Positions 1 to 11,040 of a stretch of DNA of 64,000 bases are shown piece by piece. Source of the DNA: Chanos chanos (lineage: Eukaryota > Chordata > Actinopteri > Gonorynchiformes > Chanidae). The position numbers and the translations under genes were made by a program. Every line of letters begins with the position of its first letter. The stretch's first letter is position 1. A model generated the notes under the pieces. That model was not told the origin of the DNA. It searched no databases and saw only the letters and a program-made list of their open reading frames with translations. The stretch covers positions 32,233,036-32,297,035 of the forward strand of contig NC_044498.1 in assembly GCF_902362185.1 (NCBI RefSeq), written 5' to 3'.

Positions 1-37
1 AAAGATAAAATTCAAAAGAAAAAAGTTTCTGGTGTAC

Positions 38-3000
38 TTCAGTGATCTGTTCATCATTTTCTTCAAATGGTTTGCCATCCTTTCTGTTGAAAAACGTTGC
101 CACGCCAACAATTTCCTCCTTTTTGTTTACAATCGGTAGCGATAAGACGTTCTTAATTTTCCATCCTGTTTCATCAACTTCATCTTTCTGAAGCACGATA
201 GCAGAACAAAAGAGAACAACAACATTCCAGTCAATCTGACACTCCTGTTCAATCATGAGCAGGAAATGTGATTACGCAGTATTGAGATGATCCCACAGGT
301 CTGTGGTCAGTGTTTTACCTGGAAGTTGAAGTATTCATCAGCAGGCGCATTCATCATGTTACAAATCTGTGGAGATACATTAAACAAATGGGTTATGTTC
401 ACTCTAATATGAAAGTGCCATCAGGAGTATTACAGAGTGTAGTACCTCAGCAGAAACAAATGAAAGAACTTACAAAGCCATTCTCAGCCACGTATGTGGG
501 CAGGCCGCTTACCAGGGCCCAGTGATCTGCAGGTGGTGTACTGAAAAAGAGTGTGGAGAAACTTAGGGACCCTTTTCATCACACATTCATGTCTAACAGA
601 GATAAGTGAAGAAACTTGTCAGTGGTTATGTAACTGGTTTTGCTAAGGCAGAGTTTGGGATGAATCTCTCCCTTTAGGAGCAGCTCATAGAGCCCAAATG
701 GGCTGACTCTGTAATTAGTATATGTAGCTGCACAGATGAGGGGAGAAATTGTGAGTTCAAAGGTCTTTACCAGATGGCAAAAAATATGGTCATTACATCA
801 TGCTAAAACACAGAAAAACAAGTTTCAATCCACTGGTCTCATCCTCAGTTAAACCCCAAAACCTGAGCAATCTGAGAGAGACAGAGCAGCACTCACGGGA
901 TGACCTTAATTTCCTCTTTATCTTCCAGAAGATAATCGATGAGTTTGTAAAAGTTCACTTCCTGCACAAAAAAGAAAGACAAAAAGAAGACTGCCATTGT
1001 CAATGAAGAATGAACATAGAGGAATGAAATGGAAGTTCTGCCACTGTCAATGATGAATGAACATAGACGAATGAAATCTAAGTTCTGGAACCACATTGTG
1101 CTTTAAGAATGATGGTTTGTGTAGAGTTCCCTCTGTGATAACATACTCTTCCATCTGGTGTCTTTGGGCCCTTGTATGGCTCCTGCTCCCCTAGTTTAAT
1201 AGGCCATTCATCAAAGAATTCCTGCAGAGAAAAAAAATACGATTAAAACAAAAAGGCCACCAAAAATAACAAACAAAAAACTTCAGACAACCCACTTAAA
1301 GTTTAAGCAATACAATTATACATAAAAATTACATACCTTCTCCTTCGTCATGTCCAGGAGAGCCACCGAGTATCTTTCACAGTTAAGATAGGTCCTAACT
1401 GTATACAGGGCTTTATGAAACTGTCTCTCAATGTCCGTCAGCTCTTCAAACACTTTACTGGCCGACCACAGCAGCACCTTTCAGTGAGAGAGAAACAGAA
1501 ATGATCTCTAACATTACCGCTTGTCATTTCAGATCCCATCAGAGTTAAGAATGACGAATGTGTATGACACAGAGAGACGGAGCAGATGATAAAGTGTGTG
1601 TGTGTGCGTACCTGACTCCTCCTGGACTCCACATTATGCATGTAAGCAGTGTGTGCATGCATCACTATCATGCTGGCAAAGTTGACATATTTCATAAAAA
1701 GCTGAAATTAGAAATCAGAAACCCAGTGTCAGCATATGATCACTGATAATAAATTCCAGGGTAATGTTTTATGTTGCAGCCTGTGAACAGAGCAGTGTGA
1801 CTGGACTATTACTGCAGCAAAATTATTTTAAAATACTGCCCTTTAATCAAAGCACCCTATATCACATTGAGAACAGACTGATATTATCTCCACTCTTTTC
1901 CAAGCCTGAGTAAAATAATAATCCCTTATTTTCTCTCAAGAGAAAATCATGTCAGATGAAAAGCTTTGCCCAAAAAATATTTTAAAAACTGTAAACAATA
2001 TGTAAAAGTGAAAACTGGCTATATGTGATTCATTTTCTGAACCAGATTCAGAGTAGGTACATGAAAACAGCGGAAGTGTCAAACTGAGCTGAGAATGAGA
2101 TCATATCGGATGAAACCGTTTTTAAGTAAAGCCAGAACTTAAGTCTCTGCTAATCCTAGCATGCAGGAGCTCTCTGCAGCGCTCCGCACATAAGTTTACA
2201 ATTAACACTGATGGACCCCTTTTGTCTTGATGTTCATTTGTTTGTATGGGGTTTTTCGGCTTTGTTTTGGGGATTTGTTGTAGAATGATCAAAGAAAGTG
2301 TTTTGGTACCCACAAACCAATGAAGACTAAACAGTTTGCAAGCAATTCAAAGTATAATGATGTGTACTGAGCACTACTGTACACAGGTTTGGAAATAACA
2401 AAATAAACACTGTTTCCAAGGTCCGTCGCAGAGAATGCTGTTCATCCACACGTCCTATAATTCCTTCTCTCAGGTGTGCTGCTATATTCTCTCTAAGGTG
2501 CATGTGAACGTGTGTCTCTGATAGAATAGGACAAGCTGAACTTAAAGCTTCACCTCCTCATCAGCTTTGGAGAATTCACTTTCTCCCTGTTTATTCAGAG
2601 CCATGACCACGCCGATGGTGTCCTTGCCGCTGACAATGGGGATGCTGAGCAGGCTCTTTGTGGTATAGCCTGTTGTTTTATCCACAAAATCGCTGAAGCG
2701 AGGGTTCTGACACAGAAATACATGAAAAGAGTAAATGACTATTTTGAGACTGATGAAGAAGTCTGTTTTTCAGGCGAGTGCTTAGTTTTACTGGAAAGAA
2801 AGATAAGCTGAAAAGGAGACACAACAGTCCCCTCAAACCAGTACTTAGTAAAATGTTCACTGAACAATGAACAAATGAGCTGTCTTGTAATGCTTATCAG
2901 AAAAGCTGAGTATTGTCGTGACATAGGCATTATAGGCTATGTAATGAATCCTACAGGAATTAGTATCTGATACTAAATCAGATTTAGGTCTTTTTGATGT

Positions 3001-3894
3001 TTCTAGATTAGTTAAAGCTCCAAGTATCTGTCATTAAAAATGAATAAATTGTGCCAATTTCTGAGAATATTCCAATAATTGGATTTTTTCTTTTCATTCA
3101 AAATTCCACAAAGCCCTATAGGGCAATTTATCCATCATACACCTAGTATTCAAATAAAGCAATTTTTGTAGCCAAGAATTGAAACAATGTTTTTCAATCA
3201 AGACACCCAAATTTCATACATCCACTCTTACAGATGCTGGGTAGGGTTAACATAGACACCAAATAGAACGATTAGTGCAGAGCCATAGGGATATGGAGCA
3301 AAAGAGTACATTTCTTTTGTATTTTTTCATCTGAAGCATCTGTGTATTTTAATCATCCCCTAGTATCAAAACTTTAAGCCTTTTCTGACATATTAAATTT
3401 AGGCTATTTTCTCCTGGCTTGCTCACCTGTTTCACATCTGCAACATTCTGGAGCTTCTTAGATTGTGCTGTGATTCCAACGATGCCCATATCATAAGGAA
3501 AGACTATCTCGGCGTCTGGGTTCACCAGGTTCTTCTCAAACTGCGAAGTTGGGGTCACGTCAAAGAGAAGGGTAGCCAGCTCCGGAGTGCCGTTCCTGGC
3601 ACGGCAGCTGAAGTAGCTGCATCTGTCTGCCTTGATCAAGATGGCAATTCTCTGGAGCACCTTGTGCAGAGCCTTCTCCATGGGATCAGAACCCTGCATT
3701 TCCTTGACCAATTCAAAAATGAGCGCGGCCTCCTGGATCTGAGTGGCATCCTTAAATGAAGCCGTGTCTTTGATCTCGAATTTCTCCGAAAACGCAGCGC
3801 TGATCACCTCCGCCTTCAGCTTCTTCTCGAAATATTCCTTGGCCACCTGGGGGTTGTTGTCCAGAAACTTCTCTACACTGTCCTTGTCTGCCAT
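38..3894 (-). CDS. pde6c: Cone cGMP phosphodiesterase alpha' subunit, N-terminal part (runs off left edge)
   Basis: PDE6 hydrolyses cGMP in photoreceptor outer segments during phototransduction. Nine exons are seen on the minus strand: 3427-3894, 2554-2706, 1612-1701, 1337-1477, 1147-1221, 897-961, 474-540, 319-366 and 38-187. They total 1257 nt (419 codons) with consistent phases. They cover the N-terminus, GAF-A with its NKxnFxxxDE-type signature ([14 protein letters not shown]) and most of GAF-B ([13 protein letters not shown]). The catalytic HD domain and CaaX end lie beyond base 1. The start [10 protein letters not shown] is preferred to an in-frame Met 20 codons upstream because vertebrate PDE6 proteins begin at this point. 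Cone rather than rod identity rests on segments such as [21 protein letters not shown], recalled as nearer to PDE6C than to PDE6A or PDE6B. Family is near certain; the paralogue is likely. Confidence 0.9.
994..1086. repeat. Two-copy tandem duplication in a pde6c intron
   Basis: A unit of about 47 bp beginning CCAYTGTCAATGAWGAATG occurs twice back to back, at 994-1040 and 1041-1086, with a few mismatches. It lies in the intron between pde6c exons 5 and 6 and has no visible coding role. Confidence 0.75.
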
Positions 3895-4121
3895 GATTCC
3901 CTTGTTTCTTCCTTTTCCTACGCTCACTGCTGCAACACTCGTCAGAAAACACAATGAAAGAACAGTGGTGGTTACTCAGTGAATCCCCACACCTCTGCAG
4001 GGCATCCCTCTATTCTGCTCCTCTGCCGCAGAGATAAGGATTCCCGATTCCGAGGCTCTAACAGAAGGGAGTGAGTGGCTTACTGGGTAAGGGGATCTGA
4101 GAAGTGGTCGACTAAAGTATG

Positions 4122-4239
4122 TGACGTCAGACCAATAAACCTCTGAGCTTTCTTAACCTGCTAATCCAGCCACTTGTCATTTCAGTTTTGGAAATCCAAT
4201 CAAAGGTAATGACTGCTATGGATTCTGAGCTATGGATTA
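4122..4239 (-). promoter_or_regulatory. Candidate pde6c promoter motifs (CRE, CCAAT, two CRX/OTX sites)
   Basis: About 230-345 bp upstream of the pde6c start codon there is a perfect palindromic CRE (TGACGTCA, 4122-4129). A CCAAT core follows at 4132-4136, then TAATCC at 4162-4167 on the plus strand, and a second TAATCC on the minus strand at 4234-4239. TAATCC is the core bound by the photoreceptor factors CRX and OTX, which fits a cone gene. The motifs are seen directly; function is inferred from position. Confidence 0.45.
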
Positions 4240-5490
4240 TCTTTTAGCAAAGAGCATAGAGAAATGTGTCAGCATTCCTCTGCACAGCCTGTGCTTCAAT
4301 TTCACTACATATAAACAATGTTTTTAATGCCCAACTGATAACTTAGTGAATTACCCGGTCATCTTTCAAATGGGTTACTTTTTAGAAGTCCACAAAATAT
4401 TGTTTTTTTCCATGTCTGTTGGTTCCATGTATTAATTCTTGGAGCAGACGGTAATACCAGAGGGGTCAAGAGGGCGTGAGACCCACATTGTTTCTTTAAA
4501 TGAGAAAGCGGCTCTGAGGGGGCATTTTGAACGGTTAGCTGCATTTACCTTTATTAGGCTGCCGTCCCATGGGCCACTGCTCTTGGTCAATGCATTATAA
4601 ACCACACCACAATAAAATATATGAGGGCTATGTGGCCCCTCATAAATTAATCGTGACAGCATTTCAACATCATTACTCTGTTTAGTTAATCGTCATAAGA
4701 ACATATGATGAACTCAGTGGCAGATCAAAGGTGTCACTTTCTAACCCTCTGTATCACTGGATGGTTAGTATACCCCTATAATTCATTACTTTGTTTTCTA
4801 TAGCCTTAATAAGGAAGGGTATGACTCCATTATTGTACAGGAACACTTACTGACAGATACACACCACAGCACGGAAGATGGCATGAAACTGGTTTAATTT
4901 TGGCACCAGCAGGGGACTTGGCAATCCTCACACACACTGTTTATGTTAGAGAGGACAGGCAGTGTAGCTTGTCCAGTGACATAAACTGTCCTCATTCTTT
5001 ATCTGACTGAGCCAGAGGGACACTAACCCTGGTCTGTCAGGAGCAACAAATAATTCGATTCGGTTTTACAGACTGCCAGCAATAGCAGAGAGAAAATGGA
5101 TTGATAAAGGTTGGCTTTGATGGATTAACAGTTACAGAAGGCATACCACCCAACGTCAGCAGAGAAATGAGACTTTACAGAGTGATAAAGAAGATCAGAC
5201 AGGACAAATACACGGGATACACACTCATTACACACGGCATAAGCTGCCTGCTTTCCTGCTGGGTTTTATAAGAAGCCCAACATTCATAACGTCACATCCA
5301 CCTGCATCTGCCTGCACTCTAAAGTCTGTGGTCTTGAATTTGGCTGTGAACAGAGAATCTACATCAACAATTTTAGTCTCTGCACACTCATTTGTGCCTC
5401 TAGAGACAGTATATTAGGATATGTAAATTAGCCATTAAGGTACGGATACAAAAAATGGTCTTTTCACATTAGTAAAAATATCCCTAATTC
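4240..5490. other. Intergenic pde6c 5' flank to ffar4 3' flank
   Basis: About 1.25 kb without a recognisable exon on either strand. Its right part presumably contains the ffar4 3' UTR. One CTCF-like core is present (see 4906). RBP4, recalled as lying between these two genes in mammals, is not here. Confidence 0.6.
4906..4917 (+). promoter_or_regulatory. CTCF-like motif
   Basis: The core CCAGCAGGGGAC resembles the vertebrate CTCF consensus CCASYAGRKGGCRS, with a mismatch in the GGC portion. It sits between pde6c and ffar4. Motif match only. Confidence 0.3.
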
Positions 5491-7748
5491 CTAGTCTAAA
5501 TCTCCTTTCTGACATACGATAGAGATCTCTGGCGAGGGCGATCCTGTTCTCTGCTCGTTGCAGTCGGGCGGCCTTTTCAAGGGAGACACTTCAGTGGCAC
5601 AGCACATCCTGTGCCAACTGCGTCTGAACTGGCACAGGCAGTAGAGCACAGGGTTCAGGACTGAGTTGGCCAGAGTGAAGGTAAAGACCCAGAAGAACAG
5701 ACAGGGTGAAACAGAAATGTTGATGTGAAAGTTTTGAGAGAGGAGGAGGATGTCGATGATGAACATGGGGCCCCAGGTGAGGAAGAAGGAGACCATGAGG
5801 ATGAGGAGGGTACGGAAGAGAAGATAGTCGTGTCTGGAGATTGGTTGTGTAGCTCTGTTTGAGGTGTTACTCCTGCGCTGTATTCTCCTCAAAGAGCTCT
5901 TCCTGATCTGCTCTTAGAAAGAGGAAGAAGAATCTATCATCCATTCTGAAATGTACAATTCATTTCATATTTTAGATGGATATCTTGATTCTGTTTCCAA
6001 CAGCAACTGAATCAGCTGCAGTGCAGTGACTTTGCTTTAATTTGTTAACTTTAATTTAATTTGTTAATTTTGCTTTAACAGAGCTTGATATCATAAAGGG
6101 TGTCAAAACTTTTATCCAATGAATATATTTAGGTTTCCATTTTAATGATTTAATTTTTCATGACAAAAATGTTTTAAAACAGAATAATAAAATATTGAAT
6201 TATAAAAATGATTTATTTTACTGCATTTTGAAATGTATGTTTTCAGACAGTATGATGCAAAAATATGAAAAAATTTAAACTTTAAACTTTGTATGTATGT
6301 CTCTGTATCACCAATTTCTAAATACTTTTTACAACCAAGATAATGCTCAACATACTTATAACTTCCTCCATTTGGTTTTTCAAGCGTGTGTGTGTGTGTG
6401 TTTGTGTGTGTGCGCATGTGTGTATGTATATTTATATATATAGAATAATCACATATGGTTAGTTCTTGACACATACGTTTTATATATTTTTATGATACAC
6501 ATTTGATGGAGACATATATTTTCAGTCTTTCCTTTTCCAGCTGTGTTGCTGCTGATGTTTATGAAAGTCGCTTATTGATAAGGTGACCATTTTGCTATTT
6601 GCTGATGATACTATAAAAAGCTTTGGTATACAGTTGCTTCCTAAAACACACAAAGATAAGAGCACAAGCCATCTCCTGCAATTAATATGGATCCCACAGA
6701 TGTTTCGTCTCGGCTTTATTCGTTTACGTGTAGCAGAACTCTCAGATAAAGATTATGCACAGATATAGCTCTGACGAAATCATCTCCTACCTGTAGGATT
6801 CTGCTGTAGCTTACCACAATCACGGTTCCTGGAATCACGAAGCCAAAACAAGTGAAGGTAATGTTCCACAAAAACTCAATCGCAATATTTGGAAATATTA
6901 GAGTACAAATTTCGATGACCTCCTGTTAACACAAACAAAAACACTAATGCTACTGGGGGATAACAAAGAACACTGAAACCATTGTTGACCAGAAGACAAT
7001 GAAGAGTAATGAGCTATGCAAAAGCCTAAACAACTGCCTGTATAATCATTTTAACATTATCAATCCTGACATTGGAAACACTCATGGTATACTGCCAACA
7101 TTTGAACTATCATACATAACTACTGAAACAGAGAATCACTTTAGTTTTCCAAGAGCAGTAGTAATTTATGCGGGTAATGAGTCCAAATGAGTCATTTATT
7201 GGAGTTCTTGTTACCTGTTGAGGAGACATAATGCCCGTCACTTTGAAAAACAAACACATAGGCATCATGGCTATGGCCGAGACAATCCAGATGAGGGCTA
7301 CAGTGCCAGAGGCCACTCTGCTGTTAAAGGGCTGCATGGTTCTCAGTTTGAGGATGGCCAGCACTCTGTCCAGGCTAATGGCAGCCAGAGTAACGATGAC
7401 CACACACCCGCTCATACACAGCACGTAGAACATCATCCTACAGGTGGCGGAGCCAAGCCACCAGCCCGTGGTCCACCGAGCGGCAATGACAAACGGAATC
7501 ATGCTGGTGAACAGGAGATCGGCCACAAAGAGGTTGAGAGTGAAAAAGATGTGGTTGACCATCCGTTTTCTCCGGAAGACCCGAACCATGGCGTACACGT
7601 TCCCAACCACTGAGGCCAGGAAGATGGAGAGGAGGATGAGGGTCTCCACCATGATGATGAGCCAGTGTCTGTCCTGGAGCTCAGTGAAATAAGAGAAGTG
7701 ACAGGTGTTCAGGAATTGGAAGGGCGAACTGTGAGAATTCATGCCCAT
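5491..7748 (-). CDS. ffar4: Free fatty acid receptor 4 (GPR120), class A GPCR
   Basis: FFAR4 is a plasma-membrane receptor for long-chain fatty acids that signals through Gq and arrestin. Three exons are seen: 7215-7748, 6791-6922 and 5491-5907, all phase 0, giving about 360 residues (human short form 361). Exon 1 holds TM1 to TM4, with GNVYAMV in TM1, NLFVADLLF in TM2 and SLDRVLAI as the DRY-box equivalent. Exon 2 holds the EVIEICTLIFP loop and TM5. Exon 3 holds TM6, TM7 with NSVLNPVLY, and the cytoplasmic tail. The arginine in AARWTTGWWLG aligns with human Arg99, implicated in carboxylate binding. Two in-frame Met codons (7748 and 7742) could initiate; the first is given. The identity is supported by the neighbouring cep55 and pde6c, as I recall in mammals. 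Confidence 0.93.
5955..6385. repeat. Diverged duplicated segment, copy 1 (ffar4 intron 2)
   Basis: This stretch shares ordered blocks with 8325-8975 in the same orientation: TCTTGATTCTGTWTCCAACA, ACAGAGCTTGATAT, ATAAAGGGTGTCAAAA, CATTTTAATGAYTTAATTT and a final CAATACTTTTTA-like block. The match is interrupted by indels. It is too ordered to be chance, but the repeat family is not recognised. Confidence 0.65.
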
Positions 7749-10474
7749 CTAGACTGATTTTACCTTTTTGTGTGAGCCAGATTGGGGCTTGAGGTTTGTG
7801 TGGCGTTCAGCGGATCATCGATTGACTCCGTCTGATATGAAACCTGGCCCCTCCTCCATGACACAGAATGATTAGGTCATCAATCCACGTCCTGATCGTT
7901 TGTTTGCTACAGCTGTTGCTGCGTCAATAATGACACAGTACTCCTCTCTCCCCATTAGACGCTCTGATGTGTTTGCATTACTGACAGAGACTGATTGGAC
8001 ATGTGCTTCTGTCCTATATGTTGTGTGCTAATCCTAACTGAATACAATTCAGTAAATCTATGCTGCTGAGTAAAAATATTCACACTTTTAGAAAATTTTC
8101 AAAGTATGCGTTGAAGTATGGGTTTGTTTTGCAACCATCAGGCATCGAAAATCCCTCTGCGGCATGCATGCACTGCTCACAAATGTATCTCTGCTAAAGG
8201 TGAGTGGTGTCTCTTTGACAGTGGCATTTTTCATATCAGTGTGCCATTCAGGCATGTTTGTGCGGTAATCTTGAATCTTGAATATTTTCAGGTCTTAAGA
8301 CATATCTTTATCTTTGTGTCCGATTGGTTTCATACTTTAGACAGAGATCTTGATTCTGTATCCAACAGCACTTCAGCTGAAGTGCAGTAACTGGACAGAG
8401 ATGGAGTTTAACTGCCGTGCTAATGAAATTTCCTTAAACAGAGCTTGATATGATAAAGGGTGTCAAAAGTTTTCTTCAATCAGTACATTTAGGTTCTCAT
8501 TTTAATGACTTAATTTCTATCAAAGTTTTTCCATGATGAAAGTCAGGAACATTTTCTTAAATCACAGAAATAAAGTATTAAATTATTTAAATATATTTTA
8601 TACATTTTGAAACTTTTTTCAGGCAGCGTGATATGATAATATGCAATGCGTTTAAACTTTCAAAAACAGCACTGTACATATCCTCTGTGAATTATATGTA
8701 TATCCTTCATTTTCTGTAATCATGTTCAGCACATGCGAAAAGAAAAAAATGTATCATAATTTAAAAAATATCAGATAATGTCAGAAAACATGTAACATAA
8801 ATTTTGTGAGACATCTCCTGGAACTGTGCCTTGTAATTTATGGGGTCATAGTATGTTCCACTTTTAAAAATGAACAATGCTCTATGTTATACATTCCAAT
8901 TCTCAATACTTTTTATATCCAAGACAAAAAACAGTCGTTTCTCAATTTATCTTCATTTGGTTCACCTTTAAACAAACATCACCATATATGTGTGATGTCC
9001 TCTTCATGTATTGCATGTGGATTGCTCTTTGGCTCTTCCTTTATTTAGAATTAATCACCGTGACAATGGACTTCTTAGTGTTGCAACAGTTGTTAGACTT
9101 GGACAATGCTCCATGGGGGAAAGAGCAGCTGTTCCTTTGTATGTCTGGACTCAGGACAAATACCATTTTAATTTCTAAATTTAGAGTATGATTGAAGACT
9201 TACTAAACGTTAGACAAACAACACAGATTGAACAAAAAGCTATGTAATCTATAGCAACTTTTTCTGTTAAACTGTAAATTTGTCTGGAGTACACACCATA
9301 GGCTGATATGTTTTTCTTCCATTCCTAATACATTTCAGGCGGCTATTACAGCAAAATATCTAATCATAACTTATGTTTAAAGTTAGCATTTTCAGGTCAA
9401 TTCTCTCTCATTCAGCTTAGACTTGTTTTCATTAATATTAGTTTGGCATGTGCCAAACATAATCCTTTCGTGTTCATGCTCCTAGCTTGGTGTTAAAATG
9501 CAAAAGGCCTGTCTTAAAACACAGCCATGGAGTTTACAAAAGCCGTCGAGCGCATCTAAAAATCGTCTGAACGAAGACTCAGAGGGTCTTTAACAGGTAT
9601 TCTCAGGTCAGTTCTCGTCCACCCCTTATATGACTTTCCATGAAAGCATGTCAAGTTTTCAGAGGTTTCTGCGAGGTTATATGGCATATGACTAAACCAT
9701 ATTATAGGATTTTTTCTAATGCAGTTACCAGTGTGGATAAACCCGGATGTCACGTTCCCTGACAGAGCCATGTCTGACCGAGGAGCTTTTTCCCTCCTCG
9801 CTACCAGCAGCCAGCTATGCTAATCCTTCTCCTTAAATAGTCTGGTACACAGGTTCACCTACACAATCGTATTTGAGCTATTGATCTGGTTCACAAAGCA
9901 CGGGAGTCAACCGTGATGTCTCAATACAGCACTTAAACAAAAAATAGAAACAAATGAGCAAGGAAACAGAACAACCAATAAACTCAACCACAACTCAACT
10001 CTTTAATTGACAAACTGAACAAACATAAAATGCATGACATTTTTTATGAAATTCTAAATTAAATTAAACTAAATTAAAGAACTACACTGTCTATGAAAAG
10101 ACTAAATAAGAACATTTTAAACAATCCAATTCTGAAGTAGATATCTAAATATCTTCTTTTTTTTCTTTCTTTCTTTTTTTTTTTTTTACCAATTTTCATT
10201 CTGCAACTAAGATTTCATTACTGGAAACTGAAAGCAATTTAAGTATAGAAGGTTCTGTTTTTGTTATTGTTTTATTTATTTATTTATTTAATTTTTTGAC
10301 TGGCCTACATCAAGCTGAGAAAAAATAACTTTTCAATAACCAGAATAAATTTCACAGTCCAAGCAGAAATTATGTACATCAATGACTATTAAACTACACA
10401 AGAAAATAAGCCTAATGGCAGCTCCAGAACAAAATAACTGCGCTTTTTGCTTTTTTCACGAAGGTGTGAGAGGT
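7749..10474. other. Intergenic ffar4 5' flank to cep55 3' flank
   Basis: About 2.7 kb. It holds duplicated segment copy 2 (8325-8975), AT-rich DNA, a T-rich run near 10159-10189 and a short TTTA tetranucleotide run near 10270-10290. The small open frames here match no protein I recognise and look like chance. The cep55 3' UTR presumably occupies the right end. Confidence 0.6.
8325..8975. repeat. Diverged duplicated segment, copy 2 (upstream of ffar4)
   Basis: Partner of 5955-6385. Copy 2 is longer, mainly because of extra sequence around 8680-8870. It lies about 0.6 kb upstream of the ffar4 start, so the two copies flank ffar4 exons 1 and 2. No exon-like sequence was recognised inside it. 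Confidence 0.65.
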
Positions 10475-10960
10475 TCAGCCGAAACACTGGTCGACGTGGA
10501 GGAGCAGTTCTCTGTGGCGACTGGTTGGATACTGAACCCTGCAGTTGGGGCACTCGAGAAAACTCTCGTCCAGGAGGCAAGGTGCCTTGGTGGGGGAGGA
10601 GAGGCCTTTCTCACTGGGTGTGTCGGCTTTATCCACGCTGAGGTAAGCACTCTGCTCACATGTGTCCGCCTCTCTCTGGGCCTTCTGACACTACGACCAC
10701 CAAAAAGCATTTTTTTCCAACACAACGTCAATTACGTGTCACAGTTAAGACAATGTGAGTCAAACATACCTTATTTGAATTGCACCATTGAATGAATGTC
10801 CCGTCTGGACCTACAGCATTGTTTCTTACCTCTAATTCCAGATTCACTATATAATCCTTTGCTTTACGCAGTTCCCTCAAAACTTTGTGCAGCTGACGTC
10901 TCAAGTGTTGGTTATCACGCTTTTCATCTTCTAGATCTTTAGCAGACTGCTGAATCTGAA

Positions 10961-11040
<80 letters not shown>

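Noticed and set aside
3463-3982. Plus-strand frames across pde6c exon 1
   Set aside because: Shadow frames of a well-supported coding exon.
4615-4645. Short hairpin TATGAGGGC...GCCCCTCATA
   Set aside because: Only about nine base pairs, with no other support for a structured RNA or regulatory role.
7218-7692. Plus-strand frames of up to 131 codons
   Set aside because: Antisense to ffar4 exon 1; no resemblance to any protein family.
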